A DNA stretch of 64,000 nt. Source: Nepenthes gracilis. Its lineage: Eukaryota; Streptophyta; Magnoliopsida; Caryophyllales; Nepenthaceae. The notes beneath the pieces were generated by a model. It ran no database searches. It worked only from the letters and a program-made list of their open reading frames with translations, and was not told the DNA's origin. The stretch spans positions 8,614,656 to 8,678,655 of the forward strand of contig BSYO01000020.1 in assembly GCA_033239525.1 (NCBI GenBank). The letters are read 5' to 3'. How positions within the stretch are numbered: the first letter of the stretch is position 1; every line of letters begins with the position of its first letter. Below, piece after piece: positions 43,209 through 53,683 of the stretch. The position numbers and the translations under genes are program-made.

Positions 43209-46019
43209 TGGCGACCGAACCCGAATAACTCAAAAACGAAGCATCGGGCCGCACACGCGAAATCAAAATTTAAAACCAAATAAAGCCATTCAATAATCTA
43301 GTTCATATCAATTCTTAACCGCCTCATGATAACCATACATCATCCATACAAAATTAAAAAGTCATAAAACCAACGAAAATTAAATAAGTTCCCTAATAAT
43401 TTAAATCTAATCCTCTCATTCATCGGGATCATCTTCTCACGTCTTTTGTTTCTTGGGCTAACTGCTATCATCTCAACTGGAGCCAAGAAAACACAAGGGT
43501 GAGCAAAGCCCGACAAGCAATATAATCAATAATGCGACAACAATAAAAATCTCGGATATCAACTACTAAGGCTCTACACACCCTAACAACCTACTATATC
43601 CGAGACAGAATACAACACGTCGTGAATACGACTCTAGGCAAAACGGTCCATAAGACCCGAACATCCAAAAATAACAAGAGTGCCAAAAACAACGGAAATC
43701 CCCTGGAATCCGATCTCAACGATACTTTGGGAACTTCCCCGATGCCTATATGTCGGGCCGACTCAACACACTCACGATAACAATACAACATGGATTCTAT
43801 CAATCCGAGTATCACAAGATCCACACAAGGATATTGCCACCCATGACAAATGAGGTACTCATAATCATATGGAATCACGAAGAATCTCCCTTGATCTTAT
43901 TCCGCTCACCGTGAACCAAAGGTCACGTATGTTCCCCCCCACTGGTACTTGCACGGCTACCCGATGCTCGCAAGTTTGGCCACCGACCAAATCCATGGTC
44001 CACCGAGACTCTGCTCACGAAGTACAGACGTCTCCCGAGCATGACCAACATCATGCTCTTCACAAGTCAAACCCAGCATCTCCCGCCATGATATCCTCGA
44101 TACCATGATCTACGATGTTCACAGAGCCATAAGCATCCCGCCACACTAGGCAATGTACCTCAACACCACCAGGATACGGAAATCGGTATCGGATAAGTGT
44201 AGACCACATTAAAGTACCAAAGCCTCCCATTCGACCAGATACTTTAATGTTTTCACACACTCTCCTCAACTTTGACCGTAAGAAGCCAACGAATACACAT
44301 ACTCACACACTGAGTATAACGCAAAGAAAGCTTTGCAATATCAACAACGCCGTCGTTCGGTCTTTGAATTTCCCGTCTTTCACGCAATCAAATCCAACAC
44401 AAAGGAACGTGTCTCGAGCTCGCTCAACGGAATACAAAAGGTCGAGATACGATCGATTCATTATTTCACTATCTTTCCATTTTTATCTCGAAACTATGCC
44501 TACGACTAAGGCCAACAACATAATTTACTTTAATTTCCATCCACAACAATTAATGATTAACATTCATTACTTCATACATATTCCTTCATATATATAATTA
44601 AATATATATACACAATTTCTACTTAAATCAAATCAAGCCCACGGCCCACTTATTCTTCACTTTACCTACACTCACAATTGGGCCACTAAACACACACAAC
44701 ACACCATTTGGGCCCAGCCCAAACACGTACACAAAATACTCAAACATACCCACGTTAGACTCACAGCCCAAACCTACAACCCACTGTTGGGCCCATGGCC
44801 CAAAGACACCAACACACACACTCTCACTGTTGGGCCTATGGCCCAACTCACCTAAACACCCACACATCCACACACGTTGGGCCTCAAGGCCCAACTCACT
44901 CAAACACACACACTCACACACACACACACACACAACACAACACCCACCACTGCTGGGCCTCATGGCCCAACACACACACCCTTACACGTTGGGCCAAAGG
45001 CCCAACGTTTCTCTCTCATTCTCACGTTGGGCCAAAGGCCCGGCGTTTCTCGGCCTCCCGACACCCATGGGCAACAGCCCATGCTTCCTTCGCCGCTCAC
45101 CAACGCCGTTCACCACACCCAGCGCCGCCCGTTCACCGCACGCGGCAAACACCTCACCACCACCACCGACCCGAACCGCGCGCCAAAGACCAACCCGAAA
45201 CCCATAGCCGTAAACTCTGCGCTTCACCCCAACACCCATACATACGATGCGTACAAAATCAAACCACATACATACGTACAATATACATATACATATACGA
45301 ATAATACATATACACACATACAAGGATTTCCCCGTATTTCCCTTCCCGATTTTGCGTATTTCTTCCCAAAACCACGGCTGCAATGCAGAGCCTTTGCTCA
45401 CGGCCTTCACCAGCTTTGCCTTCAAACCAAATACACAATGAATCGAAATACGAGAGGAAGAATGGAGGTTCGGTTAAATCGAAAAAACCCAATTCCTTCC
45501 CGGATTTGGATGAAAAAAATGAAGAAATCAAATCAATGCGAAATGGAACGGACGATAGGGATGAAGTTTCACCACAATGCGAGAAGAAAATTTGGTGGAT
45601 GATTCACTTGCAGATTGAAGAGAAGCGACAGAATACTTGCACGATTAACACGGCTCGAGAACGGCTTCAAATCGGCTCGGTTCGGCTTCAGATCCGAAAA
45701 CGGCCGACGTCTGGCGACTTGCCCAGCAACCAAATGGCAACGGCAACGGCGACGAAACTTCGACAACGGTTTGGAAGACGACCTCGGGATGAACCACGGC
45801 TCCGATTTTCTTCTTCCTTCACTTGAACGAACCCTGAACCGCGCTTCATTTAAATCGACGGTTCCGGCCACAATGGAGCCGTTGCGAGAAGAGAGAGAGG
45901 GAGAGAACTTCCAGAGACGAGGGAGAAAGAGGGAGAGAGGGAGATTGTGAGGGAAATTGTGGGAAAATGGCGCCCGGGAGCTTCGGGAAGAAGGTGGGGG
46001 TGACGTGGGTTGGGTTTTG

Positions 46020-46050
<31 letters not shown>

Positions 46051-46183
46051 ACGTTTATATAAATATTTAAATTTATTATTATTTATATCACCATAAGTAT
46101 TTATATATTTTTATTTCGTAATAAATTTAATTTCACCCGATTAAATCTTTTAATTTCATTCATAAAAATATCCGGGTATTACA
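43209..46183 (-). repeat. 5' LTR of the Ty3/gypsy element
   Basis: Partner of 35564-38540. It has the same palindrome array (44787-45043), CA tracts, a TTA microsatellite (46023-46050) and AT-rich 5' end. The last palindrome has decayed to end GGCCCGG. Open frames inside it (for example 44877-45602) arise from low-complexity sequence. Confidence 0.92.
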
Positions 46184-46188
46184 CTAAC

Positions 46189-46290
46189 GTTTTATGCTTT
46201 ATCTGCAAGTCATAATACTGGGAGATAAAGCATAGTTTTTGTAATTTTTTCTCCCTTTAATCCAAATTTACTTGCTTACCAAAAAAAAAA
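46189..46290 (+). other. 3' tail of the 34512-46290 LINE, right of the LTR element
   Basis: Resumes exactly where 35563 left off. The hairpin at 46193-46234 has a perfect TATGCTTTA/TAAAGCATA arm and a partly decayed CTGCAAGT/ACTGGGAG arm. TTGCTTACC and poly(A) follow. Confidence 0.85.
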
Positions 46291-47985
46291 CTTGTAATTG
46301 ACTCGGGAGTACATACGAGATTCGCAACTTGGGCAAGTACGCCTGGCGTAGTCTAAGTTTTAGATGAGATTGAGCCCAATCCAAAATCCTCACTACGCAA
46401 GGCACAACCCAAGCAAGAAACTTCAACCTTTTCATTGGCAGGCTAAGAGGAAGTAACCAACTGAAGATCCTCCACTAAACAGGAGGGGACAGCAACCGAG
46501 GAATCACGAGCCAATCATAATGGGTCCTGAGACAACATTGTCTTATTACCAGTAGCTAACTCAGGAGCAGCGCAGAGCTCAACAGGGGAATCCGGCGTAG
46601 ACCCAACATTAGTGGGGATTTCATCATTTGAGATCACGGCCACATGAGCAGGAGGACCACAATGCAATTCCTTCACCTCAAAATCCTAAGGATCTCGGAG
46701 GATCATGAAAGAGTTGTCAGAGACAATACCATCCAATACAATCCCCTCAGCAGCATCGTGGTTCTGAGCAGGGGGAGTGGGGGGGATCAACTGCTCGAAG
46801 GACTCCTTAGCAAAATCAGCAGGAAGCTCCCTCTCCACAGGCACCTTATGCTTGGCATCAGAAGCCACTTGTTCAACGCCAGATATCGGCCCTCTGCATT
46901 CCGAGGTGTACTCAGGGGACAAGTTCAGAGTGGCAACCTCCTGATGGGCAGGCGGAACCTTTCTGAAGCTTTTTTGGGTTGCAGATCGACTGTTTACGTG
47001 GTTCCTTTGCCTCCACTGGTAATCAACCACAACCTCGACAGGCATGGCCAGATCATTATCACCAATTTTAACCTTGATTTTTGTCTGGAGAGGATCATTT
47101 TTATTCACCTCAACGCATATGCGTGTGTAATGCATTCGCTCCATACGAGCTGTACTCGGGTCAAGAAGAAGGGGTTTACTAACCCCGCTAGCAATCCAGC
47201 AAAGACCCAAGGGGATCCAATATTCAATCGGGACATTGTATAGTGTGATCCAAACGGGAAACGTTTGGTGAGAGTCCCTTGACACCTCCATCCCCGGTAG
47301 CCATCGTTTAAGGTAAATGGATTTTTTGCCAAATGCCCAGGGACCTTTAGACAAACAGAGGTTTAGTTGTGTTTCAGAGGCAAAACGGAAGAAGAAGCCA
47401 ATGTCATTCCCAGCAACATGACTAATTCCAAATCTAGCCCAATTTTGCGGGCAATATTGTTAACTGCCATGAAATGTAGTGGAGTATCGAGAAAATAACC
47501 CACTAGTGTTGCGCCCCAGAGCTCCTGGCTCTGCTGAATTACCTCAGCTGGAGGGGATATGGAAATGATATCCCCTTCAATAGAATGAGGGGGATAATAT
47601 TTTAGTAGAGGTTAATTGCGTTGTTCTGGACAGTATTCACCCAGGAGGACGGGGGCAAAGAAGGGGCCGCACCTGAGAAGATTTGCGAAGAGATGGGTTC
47701 AACAGCATTTTCGGTCAAGGCCGCATCAGAAACATTAGCATCCAAAATTGGAAATGGAAGCTCTGAACCGACCGTGGTGAGGGGGAAGGGAGCCGATTTC
47801 AGACCCTGAAGGAAGGAGGCATCTGGCCCTTGGGACGGGAACTAGGAGCCCCTCTGTAAAGGAGGGAAGGAGGGAGAATGAAGTAAGGCTGAAGGCGAGC
47901 CAGTCACCGGAGAAGAGAGCTTGGGGGACGGATAAGGACAGGACGTCGTGGGAGGGACCGTTGAAGACAACATGGGGCTGACCAT
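46291..47985 (-). pseudogene. LINE ORF1, N-terminal and middle part of the 20293-48127 LINE
   Basis: I choose the ATG complementary to 47983-47985 (MVSPMLSSTVPPTTSCPYPS). The sequence matches other ORF1 N-termini only loosely. DUF4283 lies at about 47560-47080: GPWAFGKKSIYLKRWLPG, FPVWITLYNVPIEYWIPL and LCWIASGVSKPLLLDP. The knuckle position reads YQWRQRNHVNSRSATQ, with no zinc ligands. An open stretch of 222 residues covers 47354-46686. Frameshifts near 47360, 47460 and 47600 and a stop near 46520 inactivate it. The C-terminus is at 33860-34511. Confidence 0.8.
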
Positions 47986-48054
47986 GGCCTGCGCTAATGG
48001 TGCCGAGAGCCAGCTAGACGGCACTGTACCAATTTAAAATGAAATTTGAAAGAT

Positions 48055-48078
48055 AGAGAGAAGGGAGAGCTTCTCTCT
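48055..48078 (-). other. 5' leader hairpin of LINE
   Basis: AGAGAGAA/TTCTCTCT perfect inverted repeat, 49 nt from the right target-site duplication (48128). Confidence 0.7.
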
Positions 48079-48127
48079 CTACCTTATTTTCTCTAACGCT
48101 CCCGAGTCTGGTTCTTACACAATTCCA

Positions 48128-48364
48128 TTCCGAGTTAGCACCATAAACAAAGGACAGGAGGCTGCGAATATTATCATGAAGGAAAAGAACCTCGGTATGG
48201 ATAATCTGATCTTCCTTAGAGAGAATTTTAACATCCACCTTTAGGGGTCCCAGCCAACCCAAATCCTCCCAAGAGAGGAAATAGAATAATTCATGGACTA
48301 GAGCCAGTGAGGATTAATCCTCGCCGATATGGAAGCCAAATTTTTCTCCGCAACTTTTGTTTCT
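48128..48364 (-). pseudogene. LINE ORF2, endonuclease segment of the base-level LINE
   Basis: A short piece of the endonuclease domain (WLWSMNYS, RIWVGWDP, LSFVYGANSE) between two insertions. It joins ORF2 at 20292 on one side and 52318 on the other. Its ends carry the 15-bp and 17-bp duplications of those insertions. Confidence 0.82.
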
Positions 48365-48374
48365 TTTTTTTTTT

Positions 48375-49499
48375 GTAAGCAAGTAAATTTGGATTAAAGG
48401 GAGAAAAAATTTACACAATCTATGCTTTGTCTCCTGGTATTTTGACTTGGAGTTAAAGCGGAGAACGCTAGGGCATACCCCGAGCAGTTTGGTACATCAG
48501 ATGACACCAAAAATTAACACAAAGAGGGATCCTCTAGGAGGACAAAAAAACTGTCTTATGTTGAACAGCAAGCCTTCTCAGCAGGATGAAGTCGGCGATC
48601 CTCCTACACTGTCTTCAATGGTTCCACCACCACAAACAGGGGAGGGATAAATAGTGCATGGACAGCTGGAACAGTTAACAGCTTACACTGGCAGCTCATC
48701 CAAGACCCCGGTTTCACAAAAGCAAATCACCGCAAAGCATTGGGCACTTGCAATAGATCCCTTTCACCCAGCTACAGCTTCCGACAGCAGCATCAGGAGC
48801 AACTTCAGAAGTGGCTAAACAGGCAGAGCCTCCAACTTCAGGAGCAGCTGCACACCAGAATCAGCAAGGTTCAGATGATTCAGCAATATAACTCAGAAGG
48901 CCAAAACCAATATAAATAGCAGGGCAACTGCCAGAGCATTTCTGCAGTAGGGAAAGGAACTGGCTGGTATCAGCTAATTTTGCAAAGCTTTTCCAACTCC
49001 AGATCGATGGTTCAAAGTACAGGTCTTGATCAACAGCAAAGCTTTGCCAATGTCGAATCAGCAATTCAACCCCAGCCACATCAAAGACTATACTGCTTCA
49101 GCAACATGAGTTAGCAGACCAACTGTGCCTACCGGACAGCAGAGCATTCCAGATCCAACAACAACTAATCAAAATTGCAGCAGCAGAAGCACAGTAAGAA
49201 AAATTATTGAACTGCTGCATCCAGTAGCAGAAGGTAAGACCTCTTAATCACGAAGGTCTTTCTCAGGAGGCAACCAGTTTTTCAAACATCAGCTACTAGC
49301 AGAGTTTAAGATAGGGGCCAATACCATGAGCAGCAACATCAGCTTAAGGGCCTCATCAGAGTAACTCACTCGTTGTACGAATCATCACAACCAAAATTGC
49401 CAAGTACAACTTGGACAAGAACATCACCACGGCCTTAGAGAGGCTCGAACCGAAGCATCTCTGCTCCTGCCCAGCCGCATACCCTCAAGCCCATACGGC
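48375..49499 (-). other. 3'UTR and tail of the 48365-52301 LINE
   Basis: Non-coding. The hairpin at 48421-48460 has CTCCAAGT against ACCAGGAG. The block 48735-49010 matches 4303-4600. GCTCGGGGTATGCCC is near 48475. No RT or endonuclease coding is visible. Confidence 0.72.
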
Positions 49500-50415
49500 T
49501 CAATTCCTAAGTGCCGGAGAGCCCTTAGATCTTTTAGATGCAGACTTTCTTTGTCTGTGAGACGTAGTTTGTTTCCATGGACCATACTGCATGGCAATGA
49601 CATCAATGGCGCGATGGAACTTTACCCTGAAAACCTCCAGAGCCCGGCCCTCACTATCATCAGCTGAAGAGCCCCCAGGGCTAATAGGGTCATGCCCCAG
49701 ATTTCTTAAAGCATCCAAGGAATACTTACTTGAGATACGTGTGATAGAGTTAGGTGTTAACTCAAGGTCATCCACTAGAGCAAGAATCATGTCTTGATGG
49801 CCAGACCAGGCATCATGATGGCAATGGCCAGAAACAACAGCAGGGTCATCTACATACTCAGCTGCTATGGGCAGGCCAGAAGAGTCAACATCCATGTTTG
49901 CCGCCACACAAACTGGAGGACTCGGCTCAATCAGCAGAGAAACAACCTCAAGCATGGCAAAGGCAGTGGTAAGCTTGGAACAGTGCTACCTGCTGGGGAG
50001 CCAACTCCCACTGCAGAATAAATCGGAGAGCCCAGAGCGGCAAGCCGATCCTCATCTAAGATAGGCATGGGGGCACTGCAAAAGCTTAGAAGTCTGGATT
50101 CAACAGGATCGATACCTTCTTTCAACTTTTCAGCAAAAGACATCGTAAGAGGGTATTTGGCTAGTCAGCTCATCTCCACCATACTACAACATTGCTGCCC
50201 TACGATCTCAGGATCATGGGGAGAACAGGAAGGGTGTGGTGAAGGCTGGGCATTCATTACAGTCCTACCTACAGGATCAACAAGGTCCTCCTGCTCATCT
50301 GAATCCTCTGAATCCTGGAGGACAGAGAAAGGATTATTTGGAGGAGACTCCAAAACATTGAATTTTAAGTCCAGGAGACCAACAACATGATCAGGAGTAG
50401 ATAACTGATGGATCT
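49500..50415 (-). pseudogene. LINE ORF1, C-terminal part
   Basis: Carries the two conserved motifs of the ORF1-only class: SFAEKLKEGIDPVE with APMPILDEDRLAALG (about 50140-50030), and TPNSITRISSKYSLDALR (about 49760-49700). It ends with WKQTTSHRQRKSASKRSKGS. A stop near 50164 and a frameshift at about 49950 break it. The N-terminal part continues at 51352. Confidence 0.8.
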
Positions 50416-50420
50416 CCTCA

Positions 50421-51351
50421 GCAAAACATTGTTGTCGTTTTTGATTACTGTAGTTGCTGATTGCTTTTGCCCGATCTGGCTTGCAGAAGATGGTCGGTTT
50501 GGTTGCGGCTGGATGGGTTTGGCTGACGTGGACCCTTTGTCCTATTGTTGCCGGTTTTGATTGCTGTAGCGGCCGATTAATTTTGCGGTTTGGTTTGCGG
50601 AAGATTTGATGATTGGCTGGCGTGGCCGATTTGCCTGTTGTGCCGATTTGGTACCCGGGATTCTGGCTTGGGTCTGTCTGATCGTCTTCGATCGGATTTG
50701 GAATTGAGGGTAAATTGCCTGCCGATTTCGACTTGTGTTTAAAATGCCGATTTGGAATTGAGGGTAAATTGTCGATTTCAAATGCCGATTTGAACTGAGG
50801 GTAATTTGACGATTTCAACTTGCGTATAAAATGCAGATTTGGAATTGTGTGTAATTTGCTGAATTCAATTGCCGATTCCAATTGCCGATTTAGAATTGAG
50901 GGTAAATTGCCGGTTTGGAATTGAGGGTTAAAACCGACTTCGACAATGCCGATTTGGAATTAAGGGTAAATTGCCGATTTGGACTTGCAAGTCAATTACC
51001 GATTTTGACTTGCGATTAAAATGCCGAGTTGGATTTGAGGGTAAATCGCCGATTTCAATTGCTGATTTCAACTGCCAATTTGGAATCGAGGGTTTGGCAT
51101 GCTGATCTAGCTGGATTGCCTTCTTGCCGGTTAGGCATGATACTGTTGATCAGATTTATTTTCGGTTGTATTTCCTTTAACTTATCATGTCCAGGATCGT
51201 GGTCTTAGATCTGGATTTTTTTAATGTTTTTTTTGGGGTACGCCCCTTTATCTTTGCTCTAATTTCAAGTTGGCAAAACACTTGGAGTTAGTACAAAGAT
51301 TTGTAAATTTCTTTTAATTTTAATGCAATTACTTACTTACCAAAAAAAAAA
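50421..51351 (+). mobile_element. SINE-like copy with GCCGATTT repeat body, type D tail
   Basis: A plus-strand element without an ORF. From about 50500 to 51120 it is built of degenerate repeats around GCCGATTTGGAATTGAGGGT. It ends with TTTGGGGTACGCCCC, the hairpin at 51252-51298, TTACTTACTTACC and poly(A) at 51342-51351. A duplication is only weakly visible (TCAGCAAAAC near 50416, TCAGCAGAAG at 51354). It interrupts a minus-strand ORF1. Confidence 0.75.
51252..51298 (+). other. LINE 3' terminal hairpin, type D
   Basis: CTTTG/CAAAG outer arm, CTAA/TTAG, then TTCAAGT/ACTTGGA with one U-G pair. The loop TGGCAAAAC is shared with type B. Confidence 0.75.
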
Positions 51352-52301
51352 GGTCAGCAGAAGGCATAATCCCCCACTGATTATTTTCAGCCGCCTCTGT
51401 AGGAGCTTCTAGCCCAATGCCATTTGACTAGTCGGGAGGAAGCTTAACATCAGACCTAAGATTCTCAGGCATTGCTTTTTCAACGCCAGCAAGGACACCA
51501 ATATTAGCTTGATTAGCTACATCATTACTCTGTTTTGAAGACGACGTACTGCACTACGGCTTCCATTGATCGGCCACCGCTATCTCAGTCTCTACTCCTT
51601 CAGACTTTAGTCTGATTTTGGATGGAAGAGGATCATCCCTTCCCACTTCAACACACACCCAGGCAAACTAAACACGGTTCATTCGAGATGTATTTGAGTC
51701 CAGCTGGATGGGCTTGCCAATACCACTGGCGATCCAGCTTAGGCCCAAGGGGGTCTAAAATTCAATCGGGATATTGGTGAGAGTAATCCAAACCGGAAAA
51801 CGTTTGTGGGATTCCATCGAGAGATCCATTCTAGGCATCCATTGAGAAAGGAGAAGAATTTTCCGTCTGAAGACCCAGGGCCCTTTAGATAAGCATTCAT
51901 TCATCTTTGCAACATATTCAAATCGAAAGAAGAAGTTCCCTTTTTCATTTCCAGCAACATGACACAGACCGAACCTAGCCTAGATCTTTCTAGCAATGGA
52001 GTCTACTGCTTTAAATGGAAGGGCTTTGTCATGGAAGAAACCCATCAACGTATCCCCCCAGTAATCCTTGCTCTATTGAACGACTTCAGCAGGAGGTGAG
52101 GAAATGCCAACAGCATCTCCATCAAAGGACAGAGGGGGAAAATACCTCAGATTGGTCGAAAGATTGACCACATTTTTCAAAACAGCCCAAGCCTAAGAGG
52201 AGGAGGGGGATTCTAGGAAAAACCAGCCTGAGGGGGCAGGGTGTTGGACCCAATACATGGAGTGTGGAGCTTCGAAGAGGTACCTGTCAAAGGGCATGGG
52301 A
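51352..52301 (-). pseudogene. LINE ORF1, N-terminal part
   Basis: Truncated at the 5' end; no start codon. DUF4283 extends from about 52110 to 51640 with DYWGDTLMGFFHDKALPF, FRFEYVAKMNECLSKGPW and FPVWITLTNIPIEF. Several stops occur, for example in PIEF-TPLGLSW and KI-ARFGL. The zinc knuckle is absent. It continues at 50415. Confidence 0.8.
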
Positions 52302-52318
52302 TCCGCAACTTTTGTTTC

Positions 52319-52426
52319 AACCAAACCAACGACAGAATATCCGTGGGAGCTAATGAGGTTACGGACTTTATGGGCTTTAACAATCCCATTAAGTCCCCTC
52401 ACATTCCAACATGCGATATTAGTCAT
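52319..52426 (-). pseudogene. LINE ORF2 start of the base-level LINE
   Basis: Begins MTNIACWNVRGLNGIVKAH with the ATG complementary to 52424-52426, then VVGLVETKVAD. The ORF1 stop TAA and the ORF2 start share the eight bases ATGACTAA. The rest of ORF2 continues at 48364. Confidence 0.88.
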
Positions 52427-53683
52427 GAGGTACTGGCGAAATGGGGTTAGACTTTTTAGGCCCCTGGGATTTTTTGAGGTTTTTTGATGATTTATGTCCC
52501 CTACTTTTAGTCTTATAGTCAGAACAGATAGAGTCAGTCACTTCAGAAGCGGGGACTGGACTCAAAGGAATATTCGGGCTAATGAGAATCTTGGGGCCAG
52601 ATGTGGAGGAGGACTGAACAGAGCTTTCCATCGGGCCTAGGGCCTCATTCGGTCCAAATTCACTAGAAGCACGGGCTGGGCCCTCATCAAAAGAACACTC
52701 AGAGACAATACAAGGCCTTTGGTTATCGGAGTCAGGGGGGCACTTGAGTTGGACATTCTTTTCATCAAGGCACCACTGCTCTCCATGTCCGTTCAGGGAC
52801 ATCGCAGACAGGTTCCCTGGGGGAAGGATTAAGCTAGTTTCACTGAGAGGGGGTGCCAGGGTAAGCTCATTCTGTTGACCCATCAGGATATTATTATCAC
52901 TCGCGATAGGATCAACCAGGTAGGGCTCCTGGAGGATGCTGAAAGAATTGGCTGTAGAAATAGCCTTTTGACCGGAGTTCCCTATGGGGGAGACAGCTAC
53001 GGCAGGGGTCTCCAGAGGAGACGAAGAATTTGGCGGAGAGGAGGTAGGGTTTGCATGGAATTTACCCTCAACCTTATCATCACCGAACGATTTGGGGGGA
53101 AGGGTCTTATCCCCATTCTTCCGGGGGGGACTGCGATGAGGAGGTTTCTATTAATACTCAATTTTAATTTCAATGAAAGGACAATCGGAATTCTCAACTC
53201 GGCAGCCTGATCGAGCTTTTACAGATTCAGGCTGCGAGCGCCAAGTTCCACTTCAACATAGACCCGAGCAAAACCCATTTGTTCAAACCTTTCAGTAACA
53301 GGGTCTAATAGAATTGGTTTTCCGACAGCATTGGCTATCCAACTCAAAGCAAGGGGGGTCCAGTATTTGATAGGAACCCCAGTCAATGTCATCCACATGG
53401 GAAAGGATTTGTGCTCTTCCTTGGAAAAAACCATTCCGGGCTCCCATTTCTTAAGAAATAGGGGGTGACCTCCAATTGACCAAGGGCCGCTGGCAATGCA
53501 TTTGTGAAGCATTTTAGTGGATGAGAAGTGAAAAAATAAGAAACCCTGCTCATTTCCAGCCACATGATTAAGTTCAAAATGAGCCCACATTTTCCTAGTA
53601 ATACTATTTACAGCATTAAAGTGAAGGGGAGTCCCAGCAAAGTAGCCTACCAGTGTAGCACCCCACAAGTTCTCACCCTGTAC
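52419..53683 (-). pseudogene. LINE ORF1 of the base-level LINE, C-terminal part
   Basis: DUF4283 (53668-53220): WGATLVGYFAGTPLHF, LFFHFSSTKMLHKCIASGPW and PMWMTLTGVPIKYWTPLA. The C-terminus is short and basic, ending KTKSRGHKSSKNLKKSQGP and SPVPHD, and matches the plus-strand autonomous LINE. The KYSLD extension is absent. A frameshift near 53200-52900 separates the two open stretches. The N-terminus lies at 55577-56519. Confidence 0.83.

Larger units (their letters stand above)
35564..46183 (-). mobile_element. Ty3/gypsy LTR retrotransposon, Tekay/Del-like chromovirus
   Basis: A complete but decayed element of 10.6 kb on the minus strand. Two LTRs of about 2.98 kb (35564-38540 and 43209-46183) begin TGTAATACCC and end in CA. 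It is flanked by the 5-bp duplication CTAAC (35559-35563 and 46184-46188). The primer site is at 43192-43202 and the polypurine tract at 38542-38553. Domain order gag, protease, RT, RNase H, integrase, C-terminal chromodomain-like end is that of Ty3/gypsy. The end FSG followed by a stop, a GGACGAAATTC block and the polypurine tract, plus very long LTRs, fits the Tekay/Del lineage. Lineage is by recall, not by tree. Confidence 0.93.
34512..46290 (+). mobile_element. 5'-truncated ORF1-only LINE, type A tail, host of the LTR element
   Basis: Starts at about 34512 within ORF1, runs through a short C-terminal coding piece and a UTR, and ends with a type A tail and poly(A) at 46281-46290. The Ty3/gypsy element splits it inside the tail, between ATGCCCTAAC and GTTTTATG. 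I could not find a convincing target-site duplication for this LINE: flanks at 34500 and 46291 do not match, so a rearrangement or later decay is possible. Confidence 0.72.
20293..48127 (-). mobile_element. ORF1-only LINE carrying several nested insertions, type C tail
   Basis: Flanked by a perfect 15-bp duplication, TTCCGAGTTAGCACC, at 20278-20292 and 48128-48142. Once this insert is ignored, the host ORF2 reads through that point. Its own parts, read on the minus strand, are the 5' leader with hairpin (48055-48078), ORF1 (47985-46290 and 34511-33860), and the 3'UTR (33859-33649, 21500-21228 and 20908-20293) with poly(T) at 20293. No ORF2 of its own was found. Later insertions occupy 20924-21212, 21516-33633 and 34512-46290. 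Confidence 0.88.
48365..52301 (-). mobile_element. ORF1-only LINE, 5'-truncated, type A tail
   Basis: Flanked by a perfect 17-bp duplication, TCCGCAACTTTTGTTTC, at 48348-48364 and 52302-52318. On the minus strand it has ORF1 (52301-51352 and 50415-49500), about 1.1 kb of 3'UTR and a poly(A) seen as poly(T) at 48365-48374. There is no ORF2. A plus-strand element (about 50421-51351) interrupts ORF1. Confidence 0.9.

Noticed and set aside
44877..45602. 241-codon open frame in the LTR
   Set aside because: Made of CA-rich low complexity and the palindrome array. The other LTR breaks it differently, so it is not a conserved gene.
34512..46290. Target-site duplication for this LINE
   Set aside because: Flanks at 34495-34512 and 46291-46310 do not match, so none is claimed.
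50165..50881. 238-codon minus-strand open frame as one protein
   Set aside because: It joins ORF1 C-terminal sequence (below about 50415) to the antisense of a plus-strand SINE-like repeat body. The fusion is an accident of insertion.
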